Shown piece after piece: positions 12,477 to 13,776 of a stretch of 13,776 nucleotides of DNA. The first letter of the stretch is position 1; each line of letters begins with the position of its first letter. The notes below the pieces were generated by a model that saw only the letters and a program-made list of their open reading frames with translations, was not told the origin of the DNA and did not search any database. The stretch lies in assembly GCA_031270205.1 (NCBI GenBank), contig JAISYA010000156.1, positions 1-13,776 of the forward strand, written 5' to 3'. The position numbers and the translations under genes were made by a program. This stretch comes from Treponema sp. Lineage in GTDB: Bacteria; Spirochaetota; Spirochaetia; Treponematales; Breznakiellaceae.

Positions 12477-13502
12477 CTACTTCGTATCCCTTACACGCCG
12501 GATAATATCCGCGTAGGAAGCATAGGCGGGCTGCTGATACAGCGGCGCGAGGGCGTCTTCAAAGAGCTTGTGCTGTTCGGGGCTAAGCTCGGTGATAATG
12601 GAGCCGGAATCCCGCGCCTGTTTTTCGTATTTCTGTTCCGCTTCAAGCCACGCGGCCCGTTCCACTTTGGCGCCTTCCATAGCCCCGTCCTTGACGATTT
12701 TCTTTTCCGCTTCGGAGAGGCTGTTCCATACGCCGGTGTTGACGAGGATCATTTCCGGGGAAGCCATGTGGCCGTCAACGGTAAAACGCTTGGCAACTTC
12801 AAAGTGCGCCGCGGTAATGTACGAGGGCCAGTTGTTTTCGGCGCCGTCAATGATGCCGTTCTGGATTCCCGGATATACTTCCGCATAAGCCATGGGCGTG
12901 GGAGAAGCGCCGAGGTAACGGACCATGTCCATCATAAGGGCGCTTTCCTGCACCCGGATCCTCAACCCCACCATATCCGCCGGGGTTCTAATGTCCTTCT
13001 TGGAGTTGTAGAAGTTACGGAAGCCCGCGTCGAGCCAGCAAAGACCAAGAAGATTCTGCTGTTGCAGGGAACCGAGGAGTTCTTCGCCAATGGGGCCGTC
13101 AAGAACCTTAAACATGTGTTCCCGGTCGCGGAACAGGAAGGGCATAGCCAGGGCGTTCATAATCGGATTGATTGAGGAAAGGGGGTTTAAGCCGACGCGG
13201 ATAAAATGAATATCCCCGGTCTGGGTCTGCTCAATGGTTGTTTTCTCGTCCCCCAAAACCGAGTTGTTGTACACTTCGATTTTGATCGCGCCGTTGGTCT
13301 TTTCTTCGACATACTTTGCAAAGGCAAGATCGCCCAGCACCGTGGGATAGCCGTCGGGCTGATTGTCCGCAAGCCGGTACACCCTGGTTCTGGGCGCGGC
13401 GGCGCCGGATCCTGAGCTTTGAGACCCGCCGCCCGCAAACAGCGGGGAAGCGGCCATTGCCAGAGCGAGGACCATTACCAATACAACAGTAAACTTTTTC
13501 AT
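12477..13502 (-). CDS. dctP: TRAP transporter solute-binding protein (DctP family)
   Basis: A 341-residue periplasmic binding protein of a tripartite ATP-independent transporter, which imports organic acids using an ion gradient. Signal peptide: MKKFTVVLVMVLALAMAASPLFA, cleavage near A23, then a GGGSQSSGSG linker like that of the rhamnose binding protein. Family marks: VYRLADNQPDGYPTV (41-55), the GLRIRVQES segment (179-187) with the carboxylate-binding Arg at R183, and EVYPGIQNGIIDGAENNWPSY (208-228). The start ATG 13502 is set by GGAGGAAA (13512-13505); an upstream in-frame ATG (13520) would place this site inside the gene. The GAENN-type signature and the neighbouring KdgF-like cupin suggest a uronate ligand (galacturonate or similar) rather than a C4-dicarboxylate; this is inference. 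Confidence 0.92.
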   Translation of the reverse strand: MKKFTVVLVMVLALAMAASPLFAGGGSQSSGSGAAAPRTRVYRLADNQPDGYPTVLGDLAFAKYVEEKTNGAIKIEVYNNSVLGDEKTTIEQTQTGDIHFIRVGLNPLSSINPIMNALAMPFLFRDREHMFKVLDGPIGEELLGSLQQQNLLGLCWLDAGFRNFYNSKKDIRTPADMVGLRIRVQESALMMDMVRYLGASPTPMAYAEVYPGIQNGIIDGAENNWPSYITAAHFEVAKRFTVDGHMASPEMILVNTGVWNSLSEAEKKIVKDGAMEGAKVERAAWLEAEQKYEKQARDSGSIITELSPEQHKLFEDALAPLYQQPAYASYADIIRRVRDTK

Positions 13503-13528
13503 CGTTTCCTCCAGAAACAAAAATTGAT

Positions 13529-13595
13529 CCGGCTCAAAGCCGGAAAGAAGCCGGTTTATTCGAAAATCTGGTCTAATACCCCGCGGAGGTTCATT
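13529..13595. repeat. Hairpin and dispersed repeat between TRAP genes
   Basis: CCGGCT-caa-AGCCGG (13529-13543) is a 6-bp hairpin in the 88-bp gap between the permease stop and the binding-protein start. Next to it, 13556-13580 repeats 325-349 (22 of 25 identical), and 13579-13595 repeats 498-514 (16 of 17). The second copy covers the permease stop codon. Confidence 0.65.
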
Positions 13596-13776
13596 TTCCG
13601 AACATCATATTCGGGATAGTCATGGAAAAGGCCGGCACAAAGGTCAGCAGCATCAGCACCACGATCATGGTTATATAGAACGGGACCATAGCCTTCGCGG
13701 TTTCCTCGATTTTAATGCCTCCGATGGAACTGCCCACGAACAATACCGTTCCCACGGGCGGGGTCAAAAGCCCTAC
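13591..13776 (-). CDS. dctM: TRAP transporter large permease, C-terminal fragment (DctM family)
   Basis: The last 61 codons are present; the gene continues past the right edge. The visible peptide VGLLTPPVGTVLFVGSSIGG (first 20 residues), then IKIEETAKAMVPFYITMIVVLMLLTF, matches the conserved end of DctM/SiaM-type membrane subunits: the TPPVG motif, then the last membrane helix and the short tail ending MMFGK. The large permease carries the ion-coupled transport pathway. It precedes the binding-protein gene on the minus strand by 88 bp, the reverse of the common P-Q-M order. The small DctQ subunit is either upstream outside the window or fused to this protein, which cannot be seen here. Confidence 0.9.
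   Translation of the reverse strand, partial: VGLLTPPVGTVLFVGSSIGGIKIEETAKAMVPFYITMIVVLMLLTFVPAFSMTIPNMMFGK

Noticed and set aside
12450..13175. 241-codon plus-strand open frame opposite the TRAP binding protein
   Set aside because: The minus strand encodes a full DctP protein with signal peptide and ribosome site; the plus frame is a GC-driven shadow.

Overview
The window looks like chromosomal DNA of a gut-type spirochaete, most likely Treponema or a close relative. The basis is codon and protein style: roughly 50-55% GC, and exported proteins ending their signal peptides in FAGGQ or FAGGG without a lipobox Cys. The gene content also fits: Rhizobium-like rhamnose ABC transport, TRAP transport, and a LysM protein beside a sigma factor. 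The assignment is an inference; no rRNA or other marker is present.

Left edge (1-632): the N-terminal helix-turn-helix of a DeoR-family repressor runs off the left end on the minus strand. A roughly 500-bp non-coding stretch follows, packed with nested inverted repeats. Region 633-1601 encodes an exported M15-type peptidoglycan peptidase.

Centre (1731-8153): a plus-strand L-rhamnose uptake cluster in the order mutarotase, double-domain ABC ATPase, two permeases, periplasmic binding protein. It is followed by a uroporphyrinogen-decarboxylase/MtaA-like protein. The gene set and the DeoR-type regulator resemble the rhaRSTPQU locus of Rhizobium leguminosarum. Between the second permease and the binding-protein gene lies the most unusual object in the window: ten exact-period 23-bp tandem units. 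Each carries the invariant arms CCGATC and GATCGG, and the array ends in a 12-bp-stem hairpin, giving 21 GATC sites in 234 bp.

Right-centre (8184-11875): a minus-strand pair (CYTH-domain protein, then TatD-family hydrolase) diverges from a plus-strand pair (LysM-LysM-degenerate LytM protein, then a sigma-70 family factor lacking region 1.1). The second pair recalls the nlpD-rpoS pair of proteobacteria.

Right edge (11896-13776), minus strand: the end of a TRAP large permease, a TRAP solute-binding protein, a repeat-rich 236-bp gap, and a small cupin with strong KdgF character (unsaturated-uronate opening). Together with the rhamnose importer this suggests, by inference, use of pectic or rhamnogalacturonan-derived sugars: rhamnose through the ABC system and uronates through the TRAP system.
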